DNA of 28,499 nucleotides, from the NCBI GenBank assembly GCA_049589355.1, contig JBAWAP010000008.1, forward strand, positions 1-28,499, written 5' to 3'. The notes beneath the pieces were generated by a model, which was not told the DNA's origin, searched no databases, and saw only the letters and a list, made by a program, of their open reading frames with translations. Position 1 is the first letter of the stretch, and each line of letters begins with the position of its first letter. Of this stretch, positions 6,801-14,124 are shown in pieces. The position numbers were made by a program, and so were the translations under genes. This DNA comes from JBAWAP01 sp049589355. Its GTDB lineage: Bacteria; Chloroflexota; Anaerolineae; VGOG01.

Positions 6801-6927
6801 TTACTGGACTCTGGCGAATTTTGGTGATTGTCAAGTTGATGGCTACATCTTGTAGTTCCTAGATGCTCTATACCGCAATATGTGGCTCTGAACTTGACGA
6901 TAACTTGTTTTCGCCAATGTCCAGTAA
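6801..6927. mobile_element. MITE-like inverted-repeat element
   Basis: The left arm (6801-6837) begins TTACTGGACTCTGGCGAA. The right arm (6891-6927), reverse-complemented, begins TTACTGGACATTGGCGAA, and both end GTCAAGTT. The arms are about 70 percent identical around a 53-bp loop without an open frame. It looks like a non-autonomous element or a decayed transposon remnant. Confidence 0.55.
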
Positions 6928-6951
6928 GTTATTAGACTTTATCGGAATTAA

Positions 6952-7034
6952 GGTGACAGGCACCCTTACATACCAGATGTAGGGTGCATTAAGCTAAAGT
7001 GATACCGTATATTGGGCTCGAAGTGCGTGTCACC
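6952..7034. repeat. GGTGACAGGCAC inverted repeat, about 83 bp
   Basis: GGTGACAGGCAC (6952-6963) faces GTGCGTGTCACC (7023-7034), 11 of 12 bases complementary. The same end sequence appears singly as GTGCCTGTCACC in the leader at about 17647-17658. The rest of the long gap, 7038-7225, shows no gene or clear signal. Confidence 0.5.
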
Positions 7035-7225
7035 TGGAGAATCTGTTATTTCCAATAATGTCTATTGCGTCGCCTGACGCCCTGTTTCCGCAACGCCCCG
7101 CGATCGACCGCCCGCGCTGACAAGAAACCGCAGTGTGACTGTGAAGGCTCCTAATAGGCCGATTCCCGGCACACAAAGGCGCCTGTGGTCCGAAAGCTAC
7201 TGCCAGACCTTCGCAAGAGTTGTCC

Positions 7226-8926
7226 CTAGAAATACGTTGACAATATCTTATACAGTTGCCTGATGCTCTCCAAATCCCCTTTCCGCACCTGGCCGTTGGT
7301 AGCCTCAGCCAGAGCCTCCAGGGTGCGGTAGTCGGCGTCGTCGCCGTAGGCAATGCAAAAGACGACGATGGGCACGCCTCTCTCGTTTCCCGCCTGCATC
7401 GTCTGCGTCAACTCACCCAAGCCGATGCTGGAGTGGTTCTCTCGTCCGTCGGTCATGGCCACGATGGCGTTGATGCGCTCGCTATCATTCAACTGCTGCA
7501 AACGGACGTAGGCGGCATTGATGGCATCCAACAGAGCCGTATCGCCTCCGGCCTCAAGCTCATCAATGGTTGCTGCGAGATCAGCCCGGTTCTGGCTCAG
7601 CTCGTCCAGCGGGATAATGTTGTTCACCTGAGTGGAGAACTCCACCAGTCCCACCTGTTCCATGTCGCCCTTGATCTGATCCAGGAACACGCGCAACGCC
7701 TCTTGGGCGTTGTCCAGCTTCTCACCCCTCATGCTGCCTGAGGTGTCAACGACCAGGTACACGTTGGTGTGGCGCTTGGTGTACCACCAGGCGTCTTTGA
7801 CCACCTCCACCACTGCCGGACTAGGCACCTGCAGGGTCGTCTGGGGCTGGGCGGGATTCACGCCGTTCTCCGGCTTGATGGGCGAGGACGGGTCGTCCAG
7901 GGGGATGGAGAGATCGGCCGGACGGTAGCCATAGGATAGGATCAGCATCTGGGCCTCTTGGGATGCAAGGTAATCGCGGAAGTGCCCGAAGACCAGGCGC
8001 TGTTCGTCGGTGAGCTCTGGCGTCTCCAACAGCGCCAGGGGGTGATCCTCCCACAAAGAGCCCTCGACGGGATAGATGGCCACCAGGCGGCCAGGGGCGT
8101 CGGCCTGGCTGTTGAAGTAGATGACCAACTGCTCCTGGCAGACAAAGGCATCCAGGTAGGCCGGCCCCTTTTCCAGGACCTGCTGGACGACAGCCCACTC
8201 CCCTTCGCCATAATAGCGCACCGTTTTCTCGATGGCCCCGACGTAGTCCAGGGTGACTTGATGCTGAGTATCCTCGATAGTCAGGCCCCTGGTCTTACCT
8301 GCGCCGGCGTAGAACTCGGCCAGGGTGGCCAGGAGACCGCTGGCCGAAGTGGTTGAGGGGTGGCTCCACCTAAAGCTGGGATCGCTCTGGGCCTTGGCCA
8401 GGATGTCCCCCCAGCCGACGTCGCTCTCAGGATAGCCGAAGGAGCGAGCCACGTCCTCCCATACAGCGATCACCACCGGGCTCACGGCATAGCGAAGGGT
8501 TTCGCCCACCAGCGGCGACTCACCCCCGGTTTGCCCCATCCACCCCCGGTCGAGCTGATCCAGCCAGATAGATGAATCGGGGCTGATGGCCTGATAATCA
8601 CCAGCCAAGGCCCCTTCGATCATCGCCTCAGGTTCGAGTTCGACGGCCCGCACGGTCATGCTCTCGCCCTGATCTGTCTTGAGCTTCTGAGCGTTGAATC
8701 TGCTCACCAGTTCTTCGAACAGGGCTTCTTTCTCAGGGGAATAGGCCACGGTCAACGTCGCGCCACTGGGAGGAGCCTCGGAGGGGAGAAGCTGCTCAGA
8801 AGAGGGGATCAGATTGGTCACGGCTCTATAGAGCACGGCGCAGCTCGCGCAGATGACGATCAAGATGACGAAGGCCACCAACAGTATGACCCATATCGGG
8901 CTGCGAGGATCTCTCTTGCGTCTCAC
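7226..8926 (-). CDS. Membrane-anchored solute-binding/VWA fusion protein
   Basis: A 566-aa protein with one N-terminal membrane helix (about 11-33), then an extracellular solute-binding-like domain (about 55-340) and a C-terminal von Willebrand A domain (about 387-562). The VWA metal site is complete: Asp394-x-Ser396-x-Ser398 in VVDTSGSM, Thr in GGDTALLDA, and Asp in AMTDGREN. The start is a GTG at 8926 with AGGGAGG six bases upstream. It follows a related solute-binding-like gene after 13 bp, so the two surely form one transcript. The fusion suggests an outside-facing ligand sensor combined with a metal-dependent protein-binding module; the ligand is unknown. Confidence 0.88.
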   Translation of the reverse strand: MRRKRDPRSPIWVILLVAFVILIVICASCAVLYRAVTNLIPSSEQLLPSEAPPSGATLTVAYSPEKEALFEELVSRFNAQKLKTDQGESMTVRAVELEPEAMIEGALAGDYQAISPDSSIWLDQLDRGWMGQTGGESPLVGETLRYAVSPVVIAVWEDVARSFGYPESDVGWGDILAKAQSDPSFRWSHPSTTSASGLLATLAEFYAGAGKTRGLTIEDTQHQVTLDYVGAIEKTVRYYGEGEWAVVQQVLEKGPAYLDAFVCQEQLVIYFNSQADAPGRLVAIYPVEGSLWEDHPLALLETPELTDEQRLVFGHFRDYLASQEAQMLILSYGYRPADLSIPLDDPSSPIKPENGVNPAQPQTTLQVPSPAVVEVVKDAWWYTKRHTNVYLVVDTSGSMRGEKLDNAQEALRVFLDQIKGDMEQVGLVEFSTQVNNIIPLDELSQNRADLAATIDELEAGGDTALLDAINAAYVRLQQLNDSERINAIVAMTDGRENHSSIGLGELTQTMQAGNERGVPIVVFCIAYGDDADYRTLEALAEATNGQVRKGDLESIRQLYKILSTYF

Positions 8927-8939
8927 GGTTTCGCCTCCC

Positions 8940-10130
8940 TTATCTTTGAGCCACGTTGAGATCGAACCAGCGCAGCAGGGCCATCAGCACATCACGATCC
9001 GGCGAGCGCATGGCGGTGGTACGGGGCACGATGGTCATCGCCCCTTGCTCCTGCCAGCGAACGAAAAGGCTATCCTGGCCGGTGACGGGCACCTCAGGGT
9101 TGGCCGGGCGCAGGCCCCGCTCCACGGCCAACTGCTGGACCTCAGGCGTCAGCAGGTACTTCTCGAACTCCAGTGCGGCGTTCTTCTCCAAAGCAGTGGT
9201 CTCCGGCCCCATCCAGATAGTGAAGGGGAAATCGAACCAGGTGAGGTATTGGGGATAGACGATGACCAGCGGGTCCTCCCAGCGGGTCTGGATACCAGCC
9301 ATATTGGCCAGGAGATCGCTTTCCAGCAGTTGTCCGCCATCGCCCATGGAGTAGCCGAAGAGGGCCAGATTCTCCACCGAGTAGGACCCCAGGCTGGAGA
9401 AGTCGGTGACAGCGCCCATTAATTCTCCTAACCACTCCTGGAACTCAGCATCCGTCACGTCGGCGGTGCTGATGTTGGTCTTCTGGTAGTATTCGCCGGC
9501 TGCGGCGACCATGGCCGCCAGCCCTCCCACGTTCTTGTGGGGGTTGGGCACCACCAGCTTAAAGAAACCCCAGCCCGCCTCGCCTCCCAACTCGGGCCAG
9601 CCGCCCTTGGCTATCGCCGCGTCGTGGATGGCCTGCCAGTCTATCTCGCCATACTTGGCGCGCAGCACCTCAGCGCGGCTGGAGTAGATGCCCCAGGAGA
9701 AAAGGGAGACGGCGATGGGACGCGCGCGGTACTCCCCGTCGGTGAGGAAAACGTCGCGGTCCAGCTTCTCTTTGTAGGCGGCGTTGACCAGCTCCACCAG
9801 ATAGCGGCTGTCGGGAATCCAGACGGTGGGCAGCGGGTCCATCTCCTCCCGCTCGTAGCGGCCCATGGCCGTCAGTCCGTCCATGGGGATCACGCTCACC
9901 TCAATGGGTTGACCTTCCAGCTTATGCTTCTCCTCGTTGAACTGCTTGGCCGCCTCCCGCACCCAGGGTTCTACTGGCAGAGCGCAGACGATGCGCACCT
10001 CCAGCGTCTCTTTAGTTGGCGCCGTCACCACGCCGCCTTGCTGGCCCAGCCAGCGTACAAAGAAGGAGCCGACGACGACGAGAACCGCCACTAAGACGAC
10101 GGCGAAAAACACAATTCTGGTTCGACTCAT
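8940..10130 (-). CDS. Membrane-anchored extracellular solute-binding-like protein
   Basis: A 396-aa protein with an uncleaved-looking N-terminal helix (about 5-24) followed by a type-2 periplasmic-binding fold typical of SBP_bac families: LEVRIVCALPVEPWVREAAK, AAKQFNEEKHKLEG, TVWIPDSRYLVELVN and VVPNPHKNVGGLAAMVAAAG. It lacks a lipobox. It is homologous in outline to the solute-binding half of the downstream VWA fusion (IWLDQL and PDSRYL regions, WVREAAKQFN versus ALFEELVSRFN). GGAGG precedes the ATG at 10130. No ABC permease is nearby, so a sensor role with the VWA protein is more likely than transport; that is inference. Confidence 0.87.
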   Translation of the reverse strand: MSRTRIVFFAVVLVAVLVVVGSFFVRWLGQQGGVVTAPTKETLEVRIVCALPVEPWVREAAKQFNEEKHKLEGQPIEVSVIPMDGLTAMGRYEREEMDPLPTVWIPDSRYLVELVNAAYKEKLDRDVFLTDGEYRARPIAVSLFSWGIYSSRAEVLRAKYGEIDWQAIHDAAIAKGGWPELGGEAGWGFFKLVVPNPHKNVGGLAAMVAAAGEYYQKTNISTADVTDAEFQEWLGELMGAVTDFSSLGSYSVENLALFGYSMGDGGQLLESDLLANMAGIQTRWEDPLVIVYPQYLTWFDFPFTIWMGPETTALEKNAALEFEKYLLTPEVQQLAVERGLRPANPEVPVTGQDSLFVRWQEQGAMTIVPRTTAMRSPDRDVLMALLRWFDLNVAQR

Positions 10131-10165
10131 CTATCCTCCAGTCAAATCAGCGAATCAGACAAGCA

Positions 10166-10235
10166 CCTCAACGGGGTGCGTCAGCTGCCGCGCGGAGCGA
10201 AGTGAAGCGCGGTCGGCTGCACGTATGGGTTAGGC
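10166..10235 (-). repeat. Integron attC-like site B
   Basis: On the minus strand: R'' GCCTAAC (10235-10229), ACGTGCAGCCGACCGCGC, a short TTCACTTCGCTCC loop, GCGCGGCAGCTGACGCAC, and an R'-like GTTGAGG (10172-10166). The CCGCGC/GCGCGG core and offset CAGC/GCTG pairing with unpaired bases match attC architecture; total 70 bp. It begins 18 bp after the stop of the gene at 10253-10858, same orientation. This is the best attC-like site in the window. Confidence 0.72.
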
Positions 10236-10252
10236 ACGAATAGTCTTGGAAC

Positions 10253-10858
10253 CTAGAACCATTTGAATGCACGTCTAACTGCCCAAACGATTCTTTGTAT
10301 CAGTTCCCTCACCCCAGATTTGACCACTGTTTGGTAGATAACGACACTCTCGTCACCAACAGCGAGTTTTATTGCTGTCACTCGATGTTGCGGATTGATA
10401 TCATGGTAAATTTTGGCACGACGGTCTAAACCTTCTATGCGCCGTGCATATCTACCACCGATTCGTCCTTCTTCGTATTCTGCGAAAGGCTTTAACTTAT
10501 ACCAGCACCGAATAATCATTGTGTGACATACGCCAAAAAAGAGGGCCCTATCAATCATACTCCCTTCAAGGAGAACACCTAGTTCATTGAGCGAGTTAAT
10601 AACTTGTATGGCCTTGCTACGAATCTCTGGTGACAAAGAGGCCATCGCTTCTACATCACTTGGCAGCGACTTATAGATGACTTCTCGTGCATTACTCGCT
10701 TGGCGAATCTTTTCAATAAAAGCCAATGTGCCCTCAAGTCGCCCAGTGCGACTAATCTCGACGAGCTGAGGAAGAGCAATCGCGGCAGCAATTATCACTG
10801 CCAAGGTATTGAGAGCAGAGAAAACCAGCGTCCAACCCTCTATGGTTATTCCAAGCAT
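10253..10858 (-). CDS. DUF4760-like membrane protein, likely cassette gene
   Basis: A 201-aa protein with one N-terminal hydrophobic segment (about 8-30, LVFSALNTLAVIIAAAIALP) and a soluble helical remainder. The layout and the run GTLAFIEKIRQ, INSLNELGVLLEGSMIDRAL and HTMIIRCWYKLKPF resemble DUF4760-type proteins, whose function is not known. AAAGG lies upstream of the ATG at 10858. Base composition is clearly AT-richer than the SBP genes downstream. An attC-like site follows the stop by 18 bp, so this gene, possibly with the upstream pgeF-like gene, looks like a mobile cassette. Confidence 0.72.
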   Translation of the reverse strand: MLGITIEGWTLVFSALNTLAVIIAAAIALPQLVEISRTGRLEGTLAFIEKIRQASNAREVIYKSLPSDVEAMASLSPEIRSKAIQVINSLNELGVLLEGSMIDRALFFGVCHTMIIRCWYKLKPFAEYEEGRIGGRYARRIEGLDRRAKIYHDINPQHRVTAIKLAVGDESVVIYQTVVKSGVRELIQRIVWAVRRAFKWF

Positions 10859-10911
10859 TTTGGGCCTTTCTTCTGCATTGATACAAATATAGCCCGCCTT
10901 GGTTCTGCAAT

Positions 10912-11718
10912 CTACCCCACTAACATAGCGGCAGTTATGAATCTGCCTGTTGGCCTTTGGCGTCGTTCTGAATAGAAAGTATCCCAGTGAGCATAACTAC
11001 ATATCATGGAGACTTCAATATTCTCACGGGGGATACCAGCCGCAAGTAGTTGATGAAGATTAGCAGTCCAGAGGTCAAAGAATCCTCTCCCGTTACCAGC
11101 GTCTTTGATTACATTGATATTAGGGAAAGAAGCACGGGCCTCCTCAATAACTTCTGGGCCGACTTCGTATTTGTCAGGGCCAATTGAAGGACCAATACCT
11201 GCAATAATATCCTCTGGTCTTGAGCCGAACGATTGAATCATCTTCTGCACCGTGTTTGTGGTCACGCCAAGCACAGTACCTTTCCACCCAGAATGAGCAA
11301 CACCTACTACATTCTGCTTTCGGCCATATAGCACCACTGGAACGCAATCAGCAAGCATAACCAATAAGCAAATCTCCGGTTCGCTTGTAATCAGTGCGTC
11401 AGTATCCGGTATTGCTGTATCTTGGGAAAATGCTCCACTTCCTCTCATGGAAGATGTAACTATAGTTACATTTCCAGCATGAATCTGTTTGCAAGTAACA
11501 ACGAACTCCAGCGGTACACCCACACTCTCCATAAGTCGCCGCCGGTTCGTAAGCACATCCTCTGGACGGTCCCCAACATGAAATCCGAAATTCAATTCTT
11601 GATAAGGTGGGTTGCTAACTCCTCCTCTGCGAGTTGAAACAAAGTGTACGAGGCGTGACTCGGACGATAGATTCTCAAACCGATAAATCTCTATGCCGTT
11701 GGTTTCATCTCGTATCAT
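10912..11718 (-). CDS. pgeF: Laccase-domain protein PgeF/YfiH family
   Basis: A 268-aa protein of the polyphenol-oxidase/multicopper-oxidase-like YfiH family, now linked to purine nucleoside phosphorylase or deaminase activity and to peptidoglycan quality control in enterobacteria. The family metal site is present: His80 in CKQIHA, Cys125 in LADCVPV and His142 in AHSGWKG; also GIGPSIGPDKYEVG and the C-terminal FYSERR. Length is normal. The ATG at 11718 has AAGGA seven bases upstream; a TTG two codons earlier is less likely. It is 53 bp ahead of the DUF4760-like gene with no attC between them, so both could travel in one cassette. AT-rich codon use sets it apart from the SBP/VWA genes. Confidence 0.9.
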   Translation of the reverse strand: MIRDETNGIEIYRFENLSSESRLVHFVSTRRGGVSNPPYQELNFGFHVGDRPEDVLTNRRRLMESVGVPLEFVVTCKQIHAGNVTIVTSSMRGSGAFSQDTAIPDTDALITSEPEICLLVMLADCVPVVLYGRKQNVVGVAHSGWKGTVLGVTTNTVQKMIQSFGSRPEDIIAGIGPSIGPDKYEVGPEVIEEARASFPNINVIKDAGNGRGFFDLWTANLHQLLAAGIPRENIEVSMICSYAHWDTFYSERRQRPTGRFITAAMLVG

Positions 11719-11833
11719 CTTCAAATCCTTCCATCTTCTTGTAATTGACGATGAAGATTATCTCATAGGACCGAGAGGGGTTCACGTTGACTCGCGTCTA
11801 ACTAGGCGATGTGGATAACTAGGTTGTTCGTCT

Positions 11834-12052
11834 TTAGAGCCTAACCTCTCGATCACGCAGGACGAGGTAGGCTATAATGCCCAGCGGCCCCATAGCCGAG
11901 ATGAGCAGCAGCCAGATACAGCCTGTCTTGCCCCTCTTCTCCGCATCTTGATAAACCCAGAACATGGCCACCAGGGTCAAGATAAAGATGGCGAGAACAC
12001 AGAGGCCGACGAAACACGAGCCGAGAAGATCGAATCCATTGCCATTATACAT
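11834..12052 (-). CDS. 72-aa two-helix membrane protein (PLDc_N-like), copy 1
   Basis: A small membrane protein with two hydrophobic segments (about 13-33 and 46-64) separated by WVYQDAEKRGKTG. The pattern xVYxDAExRG followed by a second helix and PLGIIAYLVLR is that of short PLDc_N/cardiolipin-synthase-N-terminal-like proteins. It is 65 of 72 residues identical to the protein at 12888-13106. A GGAGG site (in CCGGAGGTGTG) lies upstream of the ATG. It sits between an attC-like site and the pgeF-like gene. The function is unknown; small proteins of this kind are often membrane-stress accessories, which is inference from the PspA neighbourhood. Confidence 0.8.
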   Translation of the reverse strand: MYNGNGFDLLGSCFVGLCVLAIFILTLVAMFWVYQDAEKRGKTGCIWLLLISAMGPLGIIAYLVLRDREVRL

Positions 12053-12070
12053 GATGTTGTCACACCTCCG

Positions 12071-12210
12071 GAGTCACTGCTACTGCCCGGCCCACGAACA
12101 TGAGTAGATACTGTGGCTTCAGCGGGGCACCCGATAGCCTGGAGTTGCACTCCAGGTACTATTTCTTGTGGGTCCGTGTTCGTGAGCCACAAGATGTGCG
12201 GGTGTTAGGC
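12071..12210 (-). repeat. Degenerate attC-like site C / structured spacer
   Basis: On the minus strand it opens with GCCTAAC (12210-12204) in GCGCCTAACACCCGCAC, as attC sites do, 20 bp after the stop of the YgiT-type gene. Inner arms GGCTCACGAACA (12188-12177) and TGTTCGTGGGCC (12100-12089) pair at 11 of 12 positions. The loop holds two more hairpins, including CCTGGAGT/ACTCCAGG. No good closing GTTRRRY box is visible, so the far end is decayed or this is another kind of palindrome. Confidence 0.4.
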
Positions 12211-12230
12211 GCAGTTCACCCATTCTCGCA

Positions 12231-12491
12231 CTATCCCCCCAGTGCTTGCACCGCAGTATACTGAGGCACAGCAAGGTACCGCTCTGGCCGATGCCGATGA
12301 TACTCGCTCAGGAAATGATCAAGCTGTTCAGAAACATCTGCGGAGATATAAGCCTCATTACATTGCTGACATACATCAGCCGGGACATCTCTGATGATAA
12401 GCAACTCTTCACCACGCCAGATTTCCAATACGGTTTTACCAGGCCTCAATTCACCGCTGCATAGGTCACATCGATCAATTGTGTCGTTCAT
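12231..12491 (-). CDS. YgiT-type zinc-finger antitoxin-like protein
   Basis: An 86-aa protein with an N-terminal YgiT/MqsA-type zinc finger: Cys8-x2-Cys11 (RCDLCSGEL) and Cys41-x2-Cys44 (VCQQCNEAY), with the connecting VxxxWRGEELLIIRDVPADV typical of the family. The C-terminal helix-turn-helix found in MqsA is absent, as in many short members. The start is the ATG at 12491, whose ATGA overlaps the stop of the DUF4258 gene by four bases. A longer frame to 12527 is rejected because AAAGGTGAG fits the chosen start. With DUF4258 upstream this makes a toxin-antitoxin-like pair; the antitoxin would bind the DUF4258 partner. Confidence 0.85.
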   Translation of the reverse strand: MNDTIDRCDLCSGELRPGKTVLEIWRGEELLIIRDVPADVCQQCNEAYISADVSEQLDHFLSEYHRHRPERYLAVPQYTAVQALGG

Positions 12492-12820
12492 TTTCTCACC
12501 TTTCGAGTCTTGTAATCGCTTTCCCACAAGGCGTCCTCGGGCTCATACAGCGTCACGATGCGCAACGCTGGCTCAAGGTTACCCCTCGAACAAACAACGT
12601 GTAATGGGTCACCCGAAGTCAACCAGCCCAGCACGAGACAGGATGGGTATGGCTGATCATCTGGGTATCGCTCGATGATCTCACCAGGGAGCAATGCCTG
12701 CTCCAGCGCAGCGATCGTGATGCCTCGCTCCAAACGGACGATGGTAGCATGTCTCGTCAGGCGGTAACGTTTAGCGCGGACATGTTCACGGATGAAGCGC
12801 ATACTGGGTGGTTCGGGCAT
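12488..12820 (-). CDS. DUF4258 toxin-like protein
   Basis: A 110-aa protein matching DUF4258: YRLTRHATIVRLERGI, then LEQALLPGEIIERYPDDQPY, PSCLVLGW, DPLHVVCSR and TLYEPEDALWESDY. The fold is thought to be related to RelE/MqsR-type mRNA interferases, so a toxin role is plausible. The ATG at 12820 has GGAG about ten bases upstream. The last codons overlap the YgiT-type gene (ATGA), a layout seen repeatedly for this pair, with toxin first and antitoxin second. The pair lies between the two duplicated 72-aa genes. Confidence 0.85.
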   Translation of the reverse strand: MPEPPSMRFIREHVRAKRYRLTRHATIVRLERGITIAALEQALLPGEIIERYPDDQPYPSCLVLGWLTSGDPLHVVCSRGNLEPALRIVTLYEPEDALWESDYKTRKVRK

Positions 12821-12887
12821 AATCTATTGTCTCCATTTAGCGGATGTTACGCCAAGTTGAAAAGGGCAAATTGTGACTACCACAGCG

Positions 12888-13106
12888 TTAGAGCCTCACC
12901 TCTCGATCGCGCAGGATGAGATAGGCTATGAGGCCCAATGGCCCCGTAGCCGAGATGAGTAACAGCCAGATACAGCCTGTTTTGCCCCTCTTCTCCGCGT
13001 CTCGATAAACCCAGAACATGGCTACCAAGCCCAGGATCAAGATGGCGAGCATGCAAAGGCCAACAAAGCACGAACCGAGAAGATCGAATCCGTTGCCATT
13101 ATACAT
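12888..13106 (-). CDS. 72-aa two-helix membrane protein (PLDc_N-like), copy 2
   Basis: A near-copy of the protein at 11834-12052, with seven substitutions in 72 residues. Segments about 13-33 and 46-64 are hydrophobic, with WVYRDAEKRGKTG between them. The duplication includes the ribosome-binding region (shared GATGTTGTCACACCTCC on the plus strand) and stops close to the stop codon. It is the first gene after PspA in transcription order, so it may be the original copy and the 11834 gene the transferred one. A palindromic repeat pair (13133-13228) lies upstream. Confidence 0.82.
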   Translation of the reverse strand: MYNGNGFDLLGSCFVGLCMLAILILGLVAMFWVYRDAEKRGKTGCIWLLLISATGPLGLIAYLILRDREVRL

Positions 13107-13132
13107 GATGTTGTCACACCTCCAAAGTCAGT

Positions 13133-13228
13133 GGTTGGTAGATCGGGAAACTGGTAGACTGGGAAACTGGTAAATTGGTCACCGATCTACCGATTTACCA
13201 ATCTACCAATCTACCGATGTACCAATTT
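13133..13228. repeat. GGTAGATTGG-type long palindrome, copy 2
   Basis: The left arm (13133-13180) repeats GGTAGATCGG, GGTAGACTGG and GGTAAATTGG. The right arm (13181-13228) repeats the complements ACCGATCTACC and ACCAATCTACC. Same family as 1421-1511. Confidence 0.85.
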
Positions 13229-13232
13229 CAGA

Positions 13233-13290
13233 GGAGCAGGGGGAGCAAAGGCAACCCCTTGCTCCCCTGCTCCTTTGCTCCTTGCTCCTT
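13233..13290. repeat. GGAGCAGGGGGAGCAA hairpin and GCTCCTTT units
   Basis: GGAGCAGGGGGAGCAA (13233-13248) faces TTGCTCCCCTGCTCC (13259-13273), with one unpaired G, followed by further TTTGCTCC units to 13290. It abuts the pspA stop, so it may act as its transcription end. Confidence 0.7.
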
Positions 13291-13292
13291 TG

Positions 13293-13970
13293 CTATTCGA
13301 GCCCTAGACGTTTCTTGCGCTCGGCGAGCTGCTGATCAATGGCGTGCCGCTCCAGGATCTCGTCCATCTGAGCATCCAGGCTGGTAGCCAGCATCTCGGT
13401 CTTGGCCGCAGCCTTGTCCAGCCGGGCCCGGATGGATTCGGCGATGCGGGCCACGTCCATATCACCCGACCCCGCCAGGTCATCGAGCGAGCTGATAGCC
13501 TTGGCGGTGAGTTCCTTAGACCGAGCCAGATCCAACAGCGCCTGCAGCTCCTCCCGCTCCTGGCGGATGCTGGTCAGCTTGGCCTCCAGCTTCAGCCGGG
13601 CATCCTGCAGCGCCTCGAACTCCTTCTCCTGACGGGCGAGCTGCTCCTCGTAGTTCGCTACCAGCCGCTGCGCGGAGTTGCGCTTGCTCTGAGCCGCCGC
13701 AGCTACCTCTTCCTTCCCGTCCTTCAGGAAGAGGTCAATGTTGCGATCAAGCTCATCCGCCTTGCTGCGATACTCCTCCAGCTTGCGGCGCAGCGTCTTG
13801 ACCTGCCCTCCGACCGTAGCCGTCGCATCCTCAAGATCCTCCAGACTGTCCTCTATCTGGCGGATGTACTGATCAACGACAGCTATGGAGTTGGACTTGA
13901 GAGCCGCGTCCACGATGGCGTGCAGATTAGCCGAGATCAGCGTCCGAACTTTTTCCAACAGCGATGCCAT
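13293..13970 (-). CDS. pspA: PspA/IM30 family protein
   Basis: A 225-aa, almost wholly helical coiled-coil protein of the PspA/Vipp1 (IM30, ESCRT-III-like) family, which coats and stabilises the inner face of stressed membranes. Family features: the amphipathic N-terminus MASLLEKVRTLISANLHAIV, then VDQYIRQIEDSLEDLEDATA, KxxRRKLEEYRSKADE and a long heptad region ending with LAERKKRLGLE. Length is normal. AAGGAGGG stands eight bases before the ATG. DUF4342 lies just upstream, a pairing consistent with an envelope-stress operon; the membrane and VWA genes downstream are candidates for the same regulon. Confidence 0.9.
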   Translation of the reverse strand: MASLLEKVRTLISANLHAIVDAALKSNSIAVVDQYIRQIEDSLEDLEDATATVGGQVKTLRRKLEEYRSKADELDRNIDLFLKDGKEEVAAAAQSKRNSAQRLVANYEEQLARQEKEFEALQDARLKLEAKLTSIRQEREELQALLDLARSKELTAKAISSLDDLAGSGDMDVARIAESIRARLDKAAAKTEMLATSLDAQMDEILERHAIDQQLAERKKRLGLE

Positions 13971-14124
13971 TTTCTAAACCCTCCTTTCCTTATCTTAGTG
14001 ATCGAGTTACTTGCATCTAGATTACATCACAAGTTGTCGCCCTCTGCTATATCACCTCCCCCTTACTCCAACAGAGCTCAGTACAAGTCGCATCGGAGAC
14101 AGCTTCCAATCAAAGCGAGAGGCC

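Noticed and set aside
7030..7353. 107-codon minus-strand frame after the VWA gene
   Set aside because: It overlaps the VWA gene in another frame, has no recognisable domain and no ribosome site.
11796..11802. GTCTAAC/GTTAGAC box that fits an attC end, between the 72-aa and pgeF-like genes
   Set aside because: No matching opposite box or paired core within a sensible distance; only a short CCTAGTTA direct repeat is nearby.
12840..12888. CTCTAAC and GTAAC boxes after the second 72-aa gene as a further attC
   Set aside because: The boxes do not fit the consensus and no paired inner arms are visible.
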